The position numbers and the translations under genes were made by a program. Under the pieces are notes generated by a model, which had not been told where the DNA came from, did no database searches, and worked only from the letters and a program-made list of their open reading frames with translations. This document shows positions 48,061-58,656 of a DNA stretch of 64,000 bases, in pieces; position 1 is the stretch's first letter; every line of letters starts with the position of its first letter. The stretch is from Conoideocrella luteorostrata (taxonomy: Eukaryota; Ascomycota; Sordariomycetes; Hypocreales; Clavicipitaceae): assembly GCA_032433595.1 (NCBI GenBank), contig JASWJB010000181.1, forward strand, positions 24,880 through 88,879, in the 5' to 3' direction.

Positions 48061-49949
48061 TTGCAGAAGACGGATCTGGGCTGCGCTCAGAAGGATTATT
48101 GGAGGCAGTTTTATCTTGACTTAAAGTATTACTTTTGTGAGAAGCGCTCGCTTGGGGAGGACATCGACCGAGCATACAGGGATCATCTCAAGATTTGGGC
48201 TTGGAGACAGCCGGCTTAGGCCACTGGCACCAGTCCCAGGTTTCTATTAGCGGTTAGCATTAAAAAGACGACTTTTTGTCACGCACTTATCCTAAAATCA
48301 TTCGTTCATTAACTATAGGCTCAAATTCAACACTAAGCGGCCAATTCCAGCCAGCACCAGTCATCATTCTACAAGGGGAGATAGTCCTCATCCATTAGCT
48401 ACAAAGCGACATACTTGATTTAAGTTTTTAAATGATTCATGTAATAACTTTTCGTGCATTTGTTCATCATTCGTCCTTCATCTGTTGACTTCTCCTATGA
48501 GTTCCGGTGCTTAGTTTACAATTGGCTATTACTGAACTTGATCACAATGGAAAATAACCATGTGAAAATCCATGCCTGAAATCGTGAGTAAGTAAGCGCG
48601 AGCTACGTACACCGTCAAGAACACGTAGATGTAGCAATTAGCAGTGTCACCCTGGAGGCGCCAAAATGCTGATGGAGATAATAGAAGAGGTTCAAATTTG
48701 TTTACATTGATGGGATGTGCAGTGTTACTGTGGTGATAGAGGAAGAATTCCTCGTCTAACGGGCCCGTCCAAATCCCCCTATAAATACCCCTATAATCCG
48801 AGACACTCCCGTCTTGAATTCCTGCCTTCGGCCCAGAGGCCACGTAACCTTTCTCTCACAGTCTGTGTATCCACATATCCACCCACACACACACACGTGT
48901 AATCCAACAAATGCAACACTCTAGTATACATCCTAACTGGCAGTCTTTGGCAACAAAGAACCTACTAGAATAATCACGTGATTGTTTGGTTCACCAGTGA
49001 ATTACTTAAGCATTATTGTATGCAGTAGGAAAACAATAACTTATTGAATGAATTTTGACATGTCGATCCTCGCCGATGGAGTACTACGCGGCAGCCAATC
49101 CGCCGTGAAAATCGAGCAGTCGATTTCCTGTGAAGTGCCCGCAAGTCCAACAAGCAATTAACAAAGGCATTATCATCTGCACCGGCAAAGTGATACCAGA
49201 GAAACTGGCCTTCAGGGGTAGCTGCAGACTGGACCAGGGCTGCACCTTGGCTCCCCATAGGTCGCGGGCTCCTTCCCCTTATTGACTTGGCAAATATGCG
49301 TCTGGTTGCGCCGTTTGAGCTGTGCCTGCTTGGCGGAACGAGCAGTTTGTCAATTTATGGCGACCCGCAGTTACATCAGCAGTTCTCTTGATCTGGTTTG
49401 GCCGACTTGTTATTTTCCCGACCTCCGCTGGAGCCCCGGAGAAATACAAACCCTCCCCCAACCGGTTTACAACGGCCGGCCGAGCAGCGCCTGCACAGAC
49501 ACTCACATCTCCTAGTTTTATCAGTTTTATTCCTGGTTTAACTTGTAGGACCATTGCATTTAGGCTTACGAAATCCGCTGGCGAACGCATATAAGGCCAT
49601 TAAAATGAGCAAGCCAACGAAAGCCCAGCTTGCCGTCGATAGAGGGTTTGTTAAAGTCGTTGAACTAATGTGAGTAAAGCTTGCTGGTAATAGTGGGGTA
49701 CAGCAGACAGTGCAGGACACATATCTATTTCTATTTTTCTAGTCTAAGTATATTCTAAACCAAATATCAATTCATCCAAGCAAGCAAGCAAGCACTCGAC
49801 GTTATCAGTCGCCAACCGAGGAACCACAGAAACCGGACTCGTTCTTCGTATGGTTTTTAGGGTCCCCTAATCGCCCCCACCTTCCTTCCCTGCCCGGAGC
49901 CATCCGGCCGCGGCCTTGCAGATTACGGCTTTGAGACGACGGCCGTGAC
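48061..49949. other. Intergenic, no supported gene
   Basis: Several short frames occur on both strands, but none has a recognisable domain, a good start with a signal peptide, or homology I can name. Confidence 0.4.
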
Positions 49950-50435
49950 CTAGTTATTAGGGAATGCAATGCCGTTGTTCTTTTTTCCCTTGGAGCTGCT
50001 TGTAGTAGGCTGGGTCGCTTTAGGTTCAGGCTCATGCGCTGCGAGGCATTCTGCCGCACTCTTATAGCCTTCAAAATCGAATTCATCCTGGCACCAGATT
50101 TTAGTGCCAACGCAGTTTTCGGAATAAGCTCGGCATAGACCGGGCTCGTGGAAGGGTTGCTTCTTGTTGGTTGTCTTGTCAGAGCTTCTTGTAGTAAGCT
50201 GGGTCGCTTTAGGTTCAGGCTCATGCGCTGCGAGGCATTCTGCCGCACTCTTATAGCCTTCAAAATTGAATTCATCCTGGCACCAGATTTTAGTGCCGAC
50301 GCAGTTTTCGAAATAAGCTCGGCATAGACTGGGCTTGTAGAAGGGTTGCTTCTCGTCCATAGTCTCTCTAGCAGGTGCCGCAGCGACGCAGGCGGCAAGC
50401 GCAGCTGAGAGCATGCTGATATCAAATCTAACCAT
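49950..50435 (-). CDS. Small secreted Cys-rich protein with duplicated module
   Basis: A single exon encodes 161 residues. The N-terminus MVRFDISMLSAALAACVAAA is a good secretion signal with likely cleavage after APA. Two copies of a 63-residue module follow, each with four cysteines in the order LCRAY.ENC, KIWCQDEF, AAECLAAHEPEPKATQ, joined by Ser/Thr/Lys-rich linkers. I recognise no named family. Small size, secretion and paired cysteines fit an extracellular effector-like or antimicrobial-type protein, but this is inference. The two modules are nearly identical, which points to recent tandem duplication. Confidence 0.65.
   Translation of the reverse strand: MVRFDISMLSAALAACVAAAPARETMDEKQPFYKPSLCRAYFENCVGTKIWCQDEFNFEGYKSAAECLAAHEPEPKATQLTTRSSDKTTNKKQPFHEPGLCRAYSENCVGTKIWCQDEFDFEGYKSAAECLAAHEPEPKATQPTTSSSKGKKNNGIAFPNN
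49998..50353 (-). repeat. 189-bp tandem duplication inside the secreted-protein gene
   Basis: 49998-50164 and 50187-50353 are almost identical with an offset of 189 bp (63 codons). The differences visible by eye in the core are all transitions (for example atcg/attg, ccggg/ctggg, cgtgg/tgtag). Confidence 0.8.
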
Positions 50436-52345
50436 GTTGGGCTAATGCGTACTCGTGAAGTAGAGATCTTAACTTGGATGGGTTTTTATGGTTGAAAGAT
50501 GAGCTGTGGTTGTTGATGATATTGCAAAAGAACTACGCAGTCCTACATGGGCGCTTTTATAGACAACAGCTCTGTTCTTCGCCGAGTCATTCTCGCCAGG
50601 CAATGCCATCTGTATCGCGAAGTGAATATGCAAACGTGCCCTTCTTGTCAAACGTTGATGAGTATCCAGACAGTTAAAGCAGTGCCATTATAGGGCAAGC
50701 GTCAAACTATACCATGAGCTGTGGGTAGCAGTGGTCGGATGCTAGACCATCCGACTCAGACCTGCCTCGCTGCCCTTCTAGAAGAGCCTGCGCTTATGTG
50801 AATAAATTTTCTTAGCGAATTTCAAGGTCTACGCCGACTCACGAGAGTTTGCAGCAGTAGTCGGTCCTTCTTGACGAGCCCTGCAGCGGGAGCATCTAGT
50901 CCCCGCCATTCCAAACCATAGATTCATCTGATACTTTCGACGCATCCTTATCGGTACGGGGCAGATAGCTGCACGAAGGTTTAGCTCCGTATGTACTCCC
51001 CACAGTTTTTCCTTTGTAGAATCAAGAATCAATATACTATTATTCATGCAACAAGATGTGGCCGTACTGTGATTAAATGACTAGTGTGCGCCAATATCTG
51101 TGTGAGTCCATAAGATTAGGAGGCCGTTGAGAATTATTCAAGATATATTCTTGACTCAGCCCATAATCGTATCATTATCCTCGAGATCAACAGTTATGCA
51201 TTAAGACTTAAAAACATATTTATTACTGGAATGTCTACTGTCCCAGTATACAGGATATGTAGTAGAGTTGGATTGGAAATCATCAGAACAGGGAGTAGAG
51301 TGGGATAAATTGCCGGGCCCGCACACGGCGACTTGAGCCAATAGAATTACATAGATGCCGCTAGTTTCTCAACACGAACGCGCTCAATATGATTTGTGCG
51401 GGCATAAATACGGCACGATGTAATCAGGAAACAAACATCTGTGTCCTATTGCATAATAAACAATTTTATGAATAGCTCTAACAATAGAATCTATCGAACG
51501 GTTTGTTTTTCTCAACAGTCACCAATTAGTAGTGTGCTAAAAGTGAGAGTTTGCTGTGGCCTTAGAGGTCTTCACCTACCTATATGTATAACATGAAGAT
51601 ATCCCTATACTAAAGCAGAGAAAGATTATAGAAGCTATTATATTATATCTCCATATTATTTAGAACTAAGCTAGACTTATTGACCTCTTATTTCTACTAC
51701 CTACTACTAGTTTTGTCTTGTATCTTGCGCTCCTACGGCGTAATGGATAAAATGTTTTACATGCCTATATATAGCTAGGCAACTATAAAAATATGAGCCT
51801 ACTACTGCCCAAATCACGGCTAGGAGAACAGGCGAAGTTTAGGTTAACCTAACAATAGGCAGAAGAGGTCGCTAACGGATAGCGCAGGCATAGCAGAAGC
51901 ATAGACGAAACTGCCTCAGAGGGAAATACCGCGTGTTAGCGTTTTTTCTCCGCGAGACTTGCTAGCGGGTGGTTTAATATTAGTTGCTTATAGCGTTGAA
52001 TATACACTAAAGTACACTAAAGTTCTTGTCCAAGGCATATATCTACACGTTTTTTATGTAAGAACTTACTACTTGGGTGTAAGCAAGCTTGCCCGCAGTC
52101 TGTTCATCATGTAGGTGCCTTTAATTGTCTTTCTAAAGACAAGAAAGAAAAGAGAAAAGCAAGCTCAAGGAGAGCCTCGAGCTTGTGTGTCTAACAATTG
52201 CTGAGTGACAACTCGGGCGAAATTAGACTAACTACACGACCAACGGCCTGCACGGCGCCGAAGCTCCGGGCTCGGCAAAGCCGGGGCTATAGTGTCGGGC
52301 GTATGTAACGGTCGGGACTATTCACACACATTATGTAGACTTGAG
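50436..52345. other. AT-rich gene-free region
   Basis: Nearly 2 kb without a supported frame. Base composition becomes strongly AT-rich beyond 51.4 kb, consistent with decayed repeats. Confidence 0.45.
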
Positions 52346-52470
52346 AAATGGCTGTGATTAGTCCAAGGATAAATCTTGCCTAGATTTATGTTAGTAGGTA
52401 TAATAGGATGTTGTATTCTAAGCTATAGTAAGGTGTTATATCTAATAAGAGACTAAAGGTTATAATTAGG
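52346..52470 (+). repeat. Dispersed AT-rich repeat (copy 2)
   Basis: GGCTGTGATTAGTCC...AAATCTTGCC...TATGTTAG, followed by TTATATCTAATAAGAGACTA, matches 47926-48060. Its tail also resembles 63005-63070. Confidence 0.55.
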
Positions 52471-52713
52471 TAGTTAGTTTAAAGAGATATATAGTGTAAG
52501 TAAGATCTAAATAAATAACTATATTAAGTTAAAGACTTACTAGCTATTTATGTAGAGTAAAAATTAGTAATAACTATTTAGTACGTAGTTCACTGTTAGT
52601 TTACCTAACTGACTAATAAACTATACTTATCCTACATGTTGAGCTTCACTAGTTCACGCAAACCGCGAATGAACTAATCGTGGCGCAGACCTCACATGGT
52701 GTGGTGGAGTGGC

Positions 52714-53755
52714 CTACGCAATAAGCCGTATTTCTACTGGTATTATCTTTGCGTGACGCCACTGATCAGGCAGTACTCCTTTATCCAACGAAGCTTGATA
52801 CAACGCAAGAACTCTATGATTTACCACTGGCCAGACCTTTTTCCATACAATCACAGATAAGCCATCCTCCCCTGGCGCCTTCCAAGATTTAGCAGCGAAC
52901 AACTGGCGCTCAACTTCCTCTATGGTAAGGTCAGGCATCGGCACAGGTGCCCGCTGTGGCGTGTCTCCATCCTCTCCAATCTCCGCCGGGAGCGGTGGGG
53001 AGAAATTGGTCGGTAACTCTTCCTCCTGTTTGGTATTTAAGCTTGTTCTGGTTCCGTCTAACTTCATGAGTTGCGGTATTTTGCTAAAAGCTGTGTCATC
53101 ACCTGACTTCAGATACTTTGCCGCCTTCCACATGTTGTCGTTGTCCGCTAGGAATACATCCCAATGAGACTTTTCCTGTTATCGAATGGCGTCGTGATAT
53201 TACTTGGCTGCGGCCTTTGCCGCCTCCTCAAGCGCCGCGGCATTGCATCCAGCTCACCTCTCTGTTCTAGCCTGGTTACGCCAACGCGTGAAGATGCGTC
53301 GCAGTTGCGTTAGGTCCGATGTCCATCATCGTTTTGTGAATAGTGAAGGCTTGGAATTAGGCGTAAGACTCTGCACCGCCTCCATTACTACTGTCATGAG
53401 CCGGTCTGTGTTCTGCTGCACTGTTCCAATTCGAGGGGTCCGCGCCAGGCTTGTCGCGATCCTCATGTTTATTTTCTTTCCACGGCGCGTTCTTGAACAG
53501 TAATCGTTCCAATGGTTTTTGCTCTGTAATCTCTGCCTCAAAGACTGTCTCGATTGTCCTGTGGTCTGACCCATGTTCTGTGTCATGTGTTCCGCACTTG
53601 ATCGGGCCTTCCGTCAAACCATCGGATGCCAGCACCAAGTCTACAGTGATCTCAAAGTCCCCTCCTTTCCATGTCTTTGTTCCCCTCGACAGTAGACTGC
53701 TGAGGGAACATTCGGTCATCACCTCAATAATCTCATCTGCCTCTCCTCTATAACT
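52714..53755 (-). mobile_element. Non-LTR retrotransposon (LINE, Tad-like) fragment
   Basis: On the minus strand, the segment starts with the end of an endonuclease domain (DFEITVDLVLASDGL, TEHGSDHRTIETVFEAE). It passes through a degenerate linker (LTPNSKPSLFTKR, then a TGA where Trp is expected, WTSDLTQLRRIFTRW). It ends in the beginning of a reverse transcriptase (SWKAPGEDGL, VLALYQASLDKGVLPDQWRHAKIIP). The frame is broken and the catalytic part of the RT is missing, so the element is dead and truncated at both ends. Confidence 0.75.
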
Positions 53756-53868
53756 CTAAGGACAATAATACATATACTAAATCTGCAAAATTAGAGTAGC
53801 GGATAGAAAATGCCACGCTTAAGCGCGTTATTCTCAACAGCACACTGACTTTCTAATTACAGTTTAAA

Positions 53869-54150
53869 TTGCCCCCATGCGCAACACACAGACAAGAGAA
53901 AACCACTCAAAGTCTCCGTCGGTGTACCACGACTTCAAAATTTGCAGTCCATCAGGCTAGGCGGGCTTCTCGCCAGGGAGCCAAGTTCACTGCTGCTGAA
54001 GAGGACGATTTACTCATCAAGCTAAGAAGAACAGGGAAGAAGAAACTCTCGCGGACCGAGACTCACCAGCGGTTCAACACGATGTTCCCAGGGCGGTCTC
54101 GTGGGAGCCTGCAGGTGCATTTCTCCACAAAATTGCGTCGTACCAAATGA
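53869..54150 (+). CDS. Myb/SANT-like DNA-binding domain ORF, start unresolved
   Basis: The frame encodes KFTAAEEDDLLIKLRRTGKK, then SRTETHQRFNTMFPGRSRGSLQVHFSTKL, the pattern of short Myb/SANT-like domains in fungi (acidic first helix, FPGRS, STKL end). No ATG begins the frame; the first codon is TTG. An upstream exon (an AG acceptor follows a CTAAT near 53855), an unusual start or a broken gene are all possible. Its end lies 55 bp from the end of the HET-ankyrin gene, convergent with it. Confidence 0.4.
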   Translation: MPPCATHRQEKTTQSLRRCTTTSKFAVHQARRASRQGAKFTAAEEDDLLIKLRRTGKKKLSRTETHQRFNTMFPGRSRGSLQVHFSTKLRRTK

Positions 54151-54205
54151 AGTCCTTGCGCCTTTCCTCAGCGAAGCTTTGTAAGGTTTCTGTATGTATG
54201 TCATA

Positions 54206-57200
54206 TCAAACGTGTTTTCCTCGAACAATCATCGACTGCCTCGAGGCTGAACCCTTGTCAATAAGCAGCCGTGCCACGGCCTCATGCCCGTTCTCTGCGG
54301 CAATCATCAGCGGCGTCCAGCCATCGCCTGTCTTGGCCTCAATGGCCGCACCTTTATCGATAAGCAGCCGCGCCACGGCCTCATGCCCATTGTCTGCGGC
54401 AATCATCAGCGGCGTCCAGCCATTGCCTGCCTTAGCCTCAACGGCCGCACCTTTATCGATAAGCAGCCGCGCCACGGCCTCATGCCCGCTCTCTGCGGCA
54501 ATTACTAGCGGCGTCCAGCCATCGCTTGTCTTCGCCTCAACGGCCGCACCTTTGTTGATAAGTAGCCGCGCCACGGCCTCATGCCCATTGTGTGCGGCAA
54601 TCATCAGCGGCGTCCAGCCGTTGCCTGTCTTCGCCTCAATGACCGCACCTTTATCGATAAGCAGCCGCGCCACGGCCTTATGCCCATTGTGTGCAGCAAT
54701 CATCAGCAGCGTCCAGCCATTGCCTGTCTTAGCCTCAATGGCCGCACCTTTGTCGATAAGTAGCCGCGCCGCGGCCTCATGCCCATTGTCTGTGGCAATC
54801 ATCAGCGGCGTCCAGCCATCGCCTGCCTTAGCCTCAATAGCCGCACCTTTGTCGATAAGCAGCCGCGCAACGGCCTCATGCCCGTTCTCTGCGGCAATCA
54901 TCAGCGGCGTCCAGCCATCGCCTGTCTTGGCCTCAATGGCCGCACCTTTATCGATAAGCAGCCGTGCTATAGCCTCGTGCCCAGTGTATGCGGCAAACAA
55001 CAGCGGTATCCAGCCATTGCCTGTCTTCGCCTCAATGGCCGCACCTTTGTCGATAAGCAGGCGCGCCACGGCCTCATGCCCATTGTGTGCGGCAATCATC
55101 AGCGGCGTCGAGCCATTGCCTGTCTTGGCCTCGATGGCCGCACCTTGCTCTATGAGCACCCGCGCCACGACCTTGTAGCCCTTCTCTGCTGCCCAAATTA
55201 GCGGTGTCTTGGTGTTGATAATACGTCCACTTTCCAATGGCTGCGAATCGTTGGGGCCAATGTATCCTACATCCTGCGACCCGGAGTTGATTGTGCCAGC
55301 GTTTAGCTGCATCTCGATAACAGTCTCAAGCCAGTTTGCGATACCCTGTTCGTTCAGGTGTTTTTGTATCTCGGATTCTCGTTTCGATAACTTATTTTGC
55401 TGTTGCACCACTTCGACTCTGTTTTGTGTGAGTTGATCCACTTTTTGTGACCTTTTTTCCAACTCGTCGACAAGAAAATCTTTCTCCTCTCCTAGCTCCT
55501 GCAAAGTCTCTCTGACTATTATTAGACGCTCCTTCATCCGAGCCAACGATGCTGTTACATTCTGACTCTGCCTATCCAGTTGTTCTATTTCTGAACGGAC
55601 TTTGTCTTCTTCTTCCAAAATTCTGGCAAATTCAAGCTTTAGATTTACTTGCTGTAGCTCCAAGGTTGCGTCAACGGTGGTTTCCGGGGAGCTAGATGCT
55701 CGAGACAGCTTTACAGTAAATATGGGCCCTTGGGCAACGTATTCTTCCTTCACAGCAACCTCCAGGTTGAGCTGGCTATTATTGGCGACATGCTTCCCAA
55801 ACGCTTGCGGCCTCATATACATGAGGCCGCGGGACAAATCCTCTAACGAAGTATCTCTGGACGATATCATGGTGTGGCATCGAGAATATATCTGCGATGC
55901 CTGTATCTCGAGCTCGAGCAGTATGATGAAATCTTGAGACGTCTCATCTTTACTGCGCAGCCGAGCCAAGTACTGTCTTCTAAGGTTTCCGACCGGTTGA
56001 TTTGCTTTCGCAATCATGGCGCTGCCTTTTTTCCATTCATCAGGGGGGTAATCGTCCACCAGGCTCAAATTGATTTGTTTATATCCATGTAAATGAAACC
56101 AGTACTGTCTGTTCATTGCGCCATGGGATCTGCTCTGGCTCTGTATTTGAATGCGAACAGCCTTCGCTGGAACATTTGAAGTAACAGGAAGCAGAGTTGC
56201 ACAATATCCTCGGGGTCTGAAATACTCATCATATCCCGCCCCTCTTGGAGCCTTGAAGAGTGGGATTCCCACGACTTGTTCTGTGCTATGCTCCGGGCCA
56301 CAGTTCAGCAAGCCATACATGTCACCAGCCGCGGTTGTATGTAGGGGGAGATGTGCCCGGAGGAGGCCACCAGAGATATCGAATGTCCTGACAGGCATGG
56401 CATCCTGTCTCTTTACAGCAATGCGTCTGCAATTCGCAAAGTCTGATGGAGCGGTGGCCCAAATTCCAGCAGAAATGGGGTCTGTTTGTTTATAGGATGT
56501 GGGTTCTCGGGGGTTGATGCCCCATGCCAAGATAGAGACGTCTCCGGTGTTCTTCATTATTGCCTCTTGCAGTCGAATGAAGGCTCGGTCACCTTCGCCG
56601 TAAATCATGGGCATATTCACGCCAAATATTCCTAGGAGACAATACGCAATGTCTTCCTCTCGCGTGGTTTCTCGCCGGGCGGCCCAAGACATGCGCTGTG
56701 CTACGCTGGCCTCGTACAAGTCCGAAACGCGTAGGTACCGCCAAGGTATGCCAGTAATTGTCTCAATTTCACTAGACATGTCCCTCTTTGTTCCTATGAT
56801 GGTCCATTTCTGGTTGTAAAAGCGTAGTTCCTGGGGGGCCAGAAGTTCCTGCAAAGTCCATCCTCGTAGGAACCAACGACTGGAGAAGAAATCGGATCCA
56901 GGATGTGTAGAATTCTCTCCTGAAGAGACATCCGAAAGGTATGCATAGCAAATGGAAGCTTGTTGGTACCATCGGAACATGGAGTTAATAGCCTCACTAA
57001 GTTCTACGGCGCTGGACTCATCAATGCAGCAAGTATCAATCCAAACGTATCCCAGCTTGTCTTTTTCGGCTTGTTCACAACATCCTTCCAACTTGATCTT
57101 TCCAGCTTTCTCGATGTTTCCTGTGGAAATATCATGGAACGATATTTCTTCCTCGACTCTTCCCCAGGTATGAGACAATATGGCGTACGGTGGTACGTCT

Positions 57201-57250
57201 TTCCCGACAAAGCTCTCTAATGTCCGTGTCTTCACGTTAATGAGACGCAT
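54206..57250 (-). CDS. HET domain - coiled coil - ankyrin repeat protein
   Basis: One uninterrupted frame of 1014 residues. The HET domain at the N-terminus has the three classical blocks: YAILSHTWG, YVWIDTCCIDES and SRWFLRGWTLQELLAP, followed by AYCLLGIFGVNMPMIYGEG. Residues about 530-650 form a charged heptad-rich coiled coil (KVRSEIEQLDRQSQNVTASL, FLVDELEKRSQKVDQL). Ten ankyrin repeats of 33 residues (GWTPLMIAAHNGHEAVARLLIDKGAAIEAKTG) fill the rest. HET proteins trigger incompatibility cell death in filamentous ascomycetes; ankyrin arrays act as sensors or scaffolds. The ATG at 57250 begins the canonical MRLINVKTRTLESF. Unlike the NLR array, no nonsense change is seen inside the frame. Confidence 0.9.
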   Translation of the reverse strand: MRLINVKTRTLESFVGKDVPPYAILSHTWGRVEEEISFHDISTGNIEKAGKIKLEGCCEQAEKDKLGYVWIDTCCIDESSAVELSEAINSMFRWYQQASICYAYLSDVSSGENSTHPGSDFFSSRWFLRGWTLQELLAPQELRFYNQKWTIIGTKRDMSSEIETITGIPWRYLRVSDLYEASVAQRMSWAARRETTREEDIAYCLLGIFGVNMPMIYGEGDRAFIRLQEAIMKNTGDVSILAWGINPREPTSYKQTDPISAGIWATAPSDFANCRRIAVKRQDAMPVRTFDISGGLLRAHLPLHTTAAGDMYGLLNCGPEHSTEQVVGIPLFKAPRGAGYDEYFRPRGYCATLLPVTSNVPAKAVRIQIQSQSRSHGAMNRQYWFHLHGYKQINLSLVDDYPPDEWKKGSAMIAKANQPVGNLRRQYLARLRSKDETSQDFIILLELEIQASQIYSRCHTMISSRDTSLEDLSRGLMYMRPQAFGKHVANNSQLNLEVAVKEEYVAQGPIFTVKLSRASSSPETTVDATLELQQVNLKLEFARILEEEDKVRSEIEQLDRQSQNVTASLARMKERLIIVRETLQELGEEKDFLVDELEKRSQKVDQLTQNRVEVVQQQNKLSKRESEIQKHLNEQGIANWLETVIEMQLNAGTINSGSQDVGYIGPNDSQPLESGRIINTKTPLIWAAEKGYKVVARVLIEQGAAIEAKTGNGSTPLMIAAHNGHEAVARLLIDKGAAIEAKTGNGWIPLLFAAYTGHEAIARLLIDKGAAIEAKTGDGWTPLMIAAENGHEAVARLLIDKGAAIEAKAGDGWTPLMIATDNGHEAAARLLIDKGAAIEAKTGNGWTLLMIAAHNGHKAVARLLIDKGAVIEAKTGNGWTPLMIAAHNGHEAVARLLINKGAAVEAKTSDGWTPLVIAAESGHEAVARLLIDKGAAVEAKAGNGWTPLMIAADNGHEAVARLLIDKGAAIEAKTGDGWTPLMIAAENGHEAVARLLIDKGSASRQSMIVRGKHV
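54220..55200 (-). repeat. 99-bp tandem ankyrin-coding repeats of the HET gene
   Basis: Ten head-to-tail 99-bp units, very similar in DNA and differing mainly by single substitutions. They create a long open frame on the opposite strand, which is not a gene. Confidence 0.8.
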
Positions 57251-58656
57251 CGCCCCAGTCTCGTTGATAGGTCAGAGTGTCCACAGGACGGCGATGAGAA
57301 GTGATGTTGTCGTATATTCTACCTCAGAAAGGACGGATGATGGCAATGTGTCGAGGGAGTTGCCTGGTGAGGTTTCGGATCTAGCTTCGAGGAGTATTCA
57401 GGTTTGGATTGGGCTGATGCGAACACCAGCCTATTCAGATATACCATCTGTCGACGTGTATAGCAATCTTCGGAATGCTCTTGCTGCGGTAGCAAATGCC
57501 GGTGTCAGCGGTGGTGGGTTGCGATATGATAGACGAGAAGCCGGAAAGAGTGCAATTCACTGGCAGGTGTTTTGCCACGGACGATAAATGCTCAATACTT
57601 ACTGGGTTAAATGGCCCGGTTTCACAACCAACAAGTGCCGAAGAAGTCGTGTAGTCTAGCAGCGCACGGATCGACCGAGCAATGAAATCACGAAAGAAGT
57701 TCAGCTGCGTTTCACTGATGCGGGGTCTCGGATTGTTTGACCCTTGGATGTCTAGCGTAGGCTGAGACTGAGACCTGCGGTTGCCATTTTGCTACGCAGC
57801 TGACGCTTACTAACCCGATCGCGCGCAATCCATAGCGGCCCGAGGCGCTTCGAGATTGGTTACCCACTTGTGGCCGCAGCCCAGGACGCTGTTTTTCGAG
57901 ACCGGCGACGGAGTCTACTGCGATATCTCTCATTTTCGAATTTGCAACGTCTGTTTTCGGTACGAAAATGCGATGAGTGGAAACTTGAGTAAATTTTACA
58001 GCAATTGCGCGGGCGTAGAGACTGCGATATACAGTGCCCATTACGAGAAGATGCAAACACAAAGTTGTATAGCCCTTGTTGGCTACCAATTACTTCCCGT
58101 CAACGCCCACGTAAGTGCGGGGTCCATTGTCTTGACAACTTTTGTGTCTGATGGCGCCCTCAGTAACACATGAACGGTTAGGGTTAGGTTGGCGAGTGTC
58201 CGCACATGCCCAGAAATCCCAATCGATGCGACTGTATCCTCCGATTTACCTCAAAGATAAGTCGGCGTCTGGCAACACCTACCGAGCCGTGTATCAGAAG
58301 CGTATTCAGTATCGCGAAGAAATACTTTGGCAGCAGATTACATTTCTGGCACAAGTCGAATGAGACCGGTGACGAGCGGCAACGGGGCTATTATAATTGG
58401 CTTAAAGTACACAATGCGACGAAAATGCTTAGAACTGTTGACCCTCGTCAAGCACAATAGGAAGCACGGAGCAGGTCCCCCTCTGGCGTTCAAAGGTGCT
58501 GCCTCGTGCTCGCGCGGGGTCAGGTCTAGCCTACTCCGTACTCCGTCCGTATCCCCACTTGCCCTTGCACTGACTGTAGTTCTTAATCCGTATTTCGTCT
58601 CACCTACTCCGTACTTCTCCACGTCAAACATCAATGTCGTTCCCCATCGCAGAATC
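57251..58656. other. Intergenic between the HET gene and the phosphotransferase
   Basis: No supported gene. Two TACTCCGTA motifs (58532-58540 and 58605-58613) lie just upstream of the phosphotransferase start. Confidence 0.4.

Noticed and set aside
54147..55178. 343-residue plus-strand open frame through the HET ankyrin array
   Set aside because: It is the antisense of the 99-bp ankyrin repeats (Ser/Ala/Pro-rich repeated translation). The minus strand encodes the real protein.
58178..58188. TTAGGGTTAGG telomere-like motif
   Set aside because: Only about two units, interior position; expected by chance and not evidence of a chromosome end.
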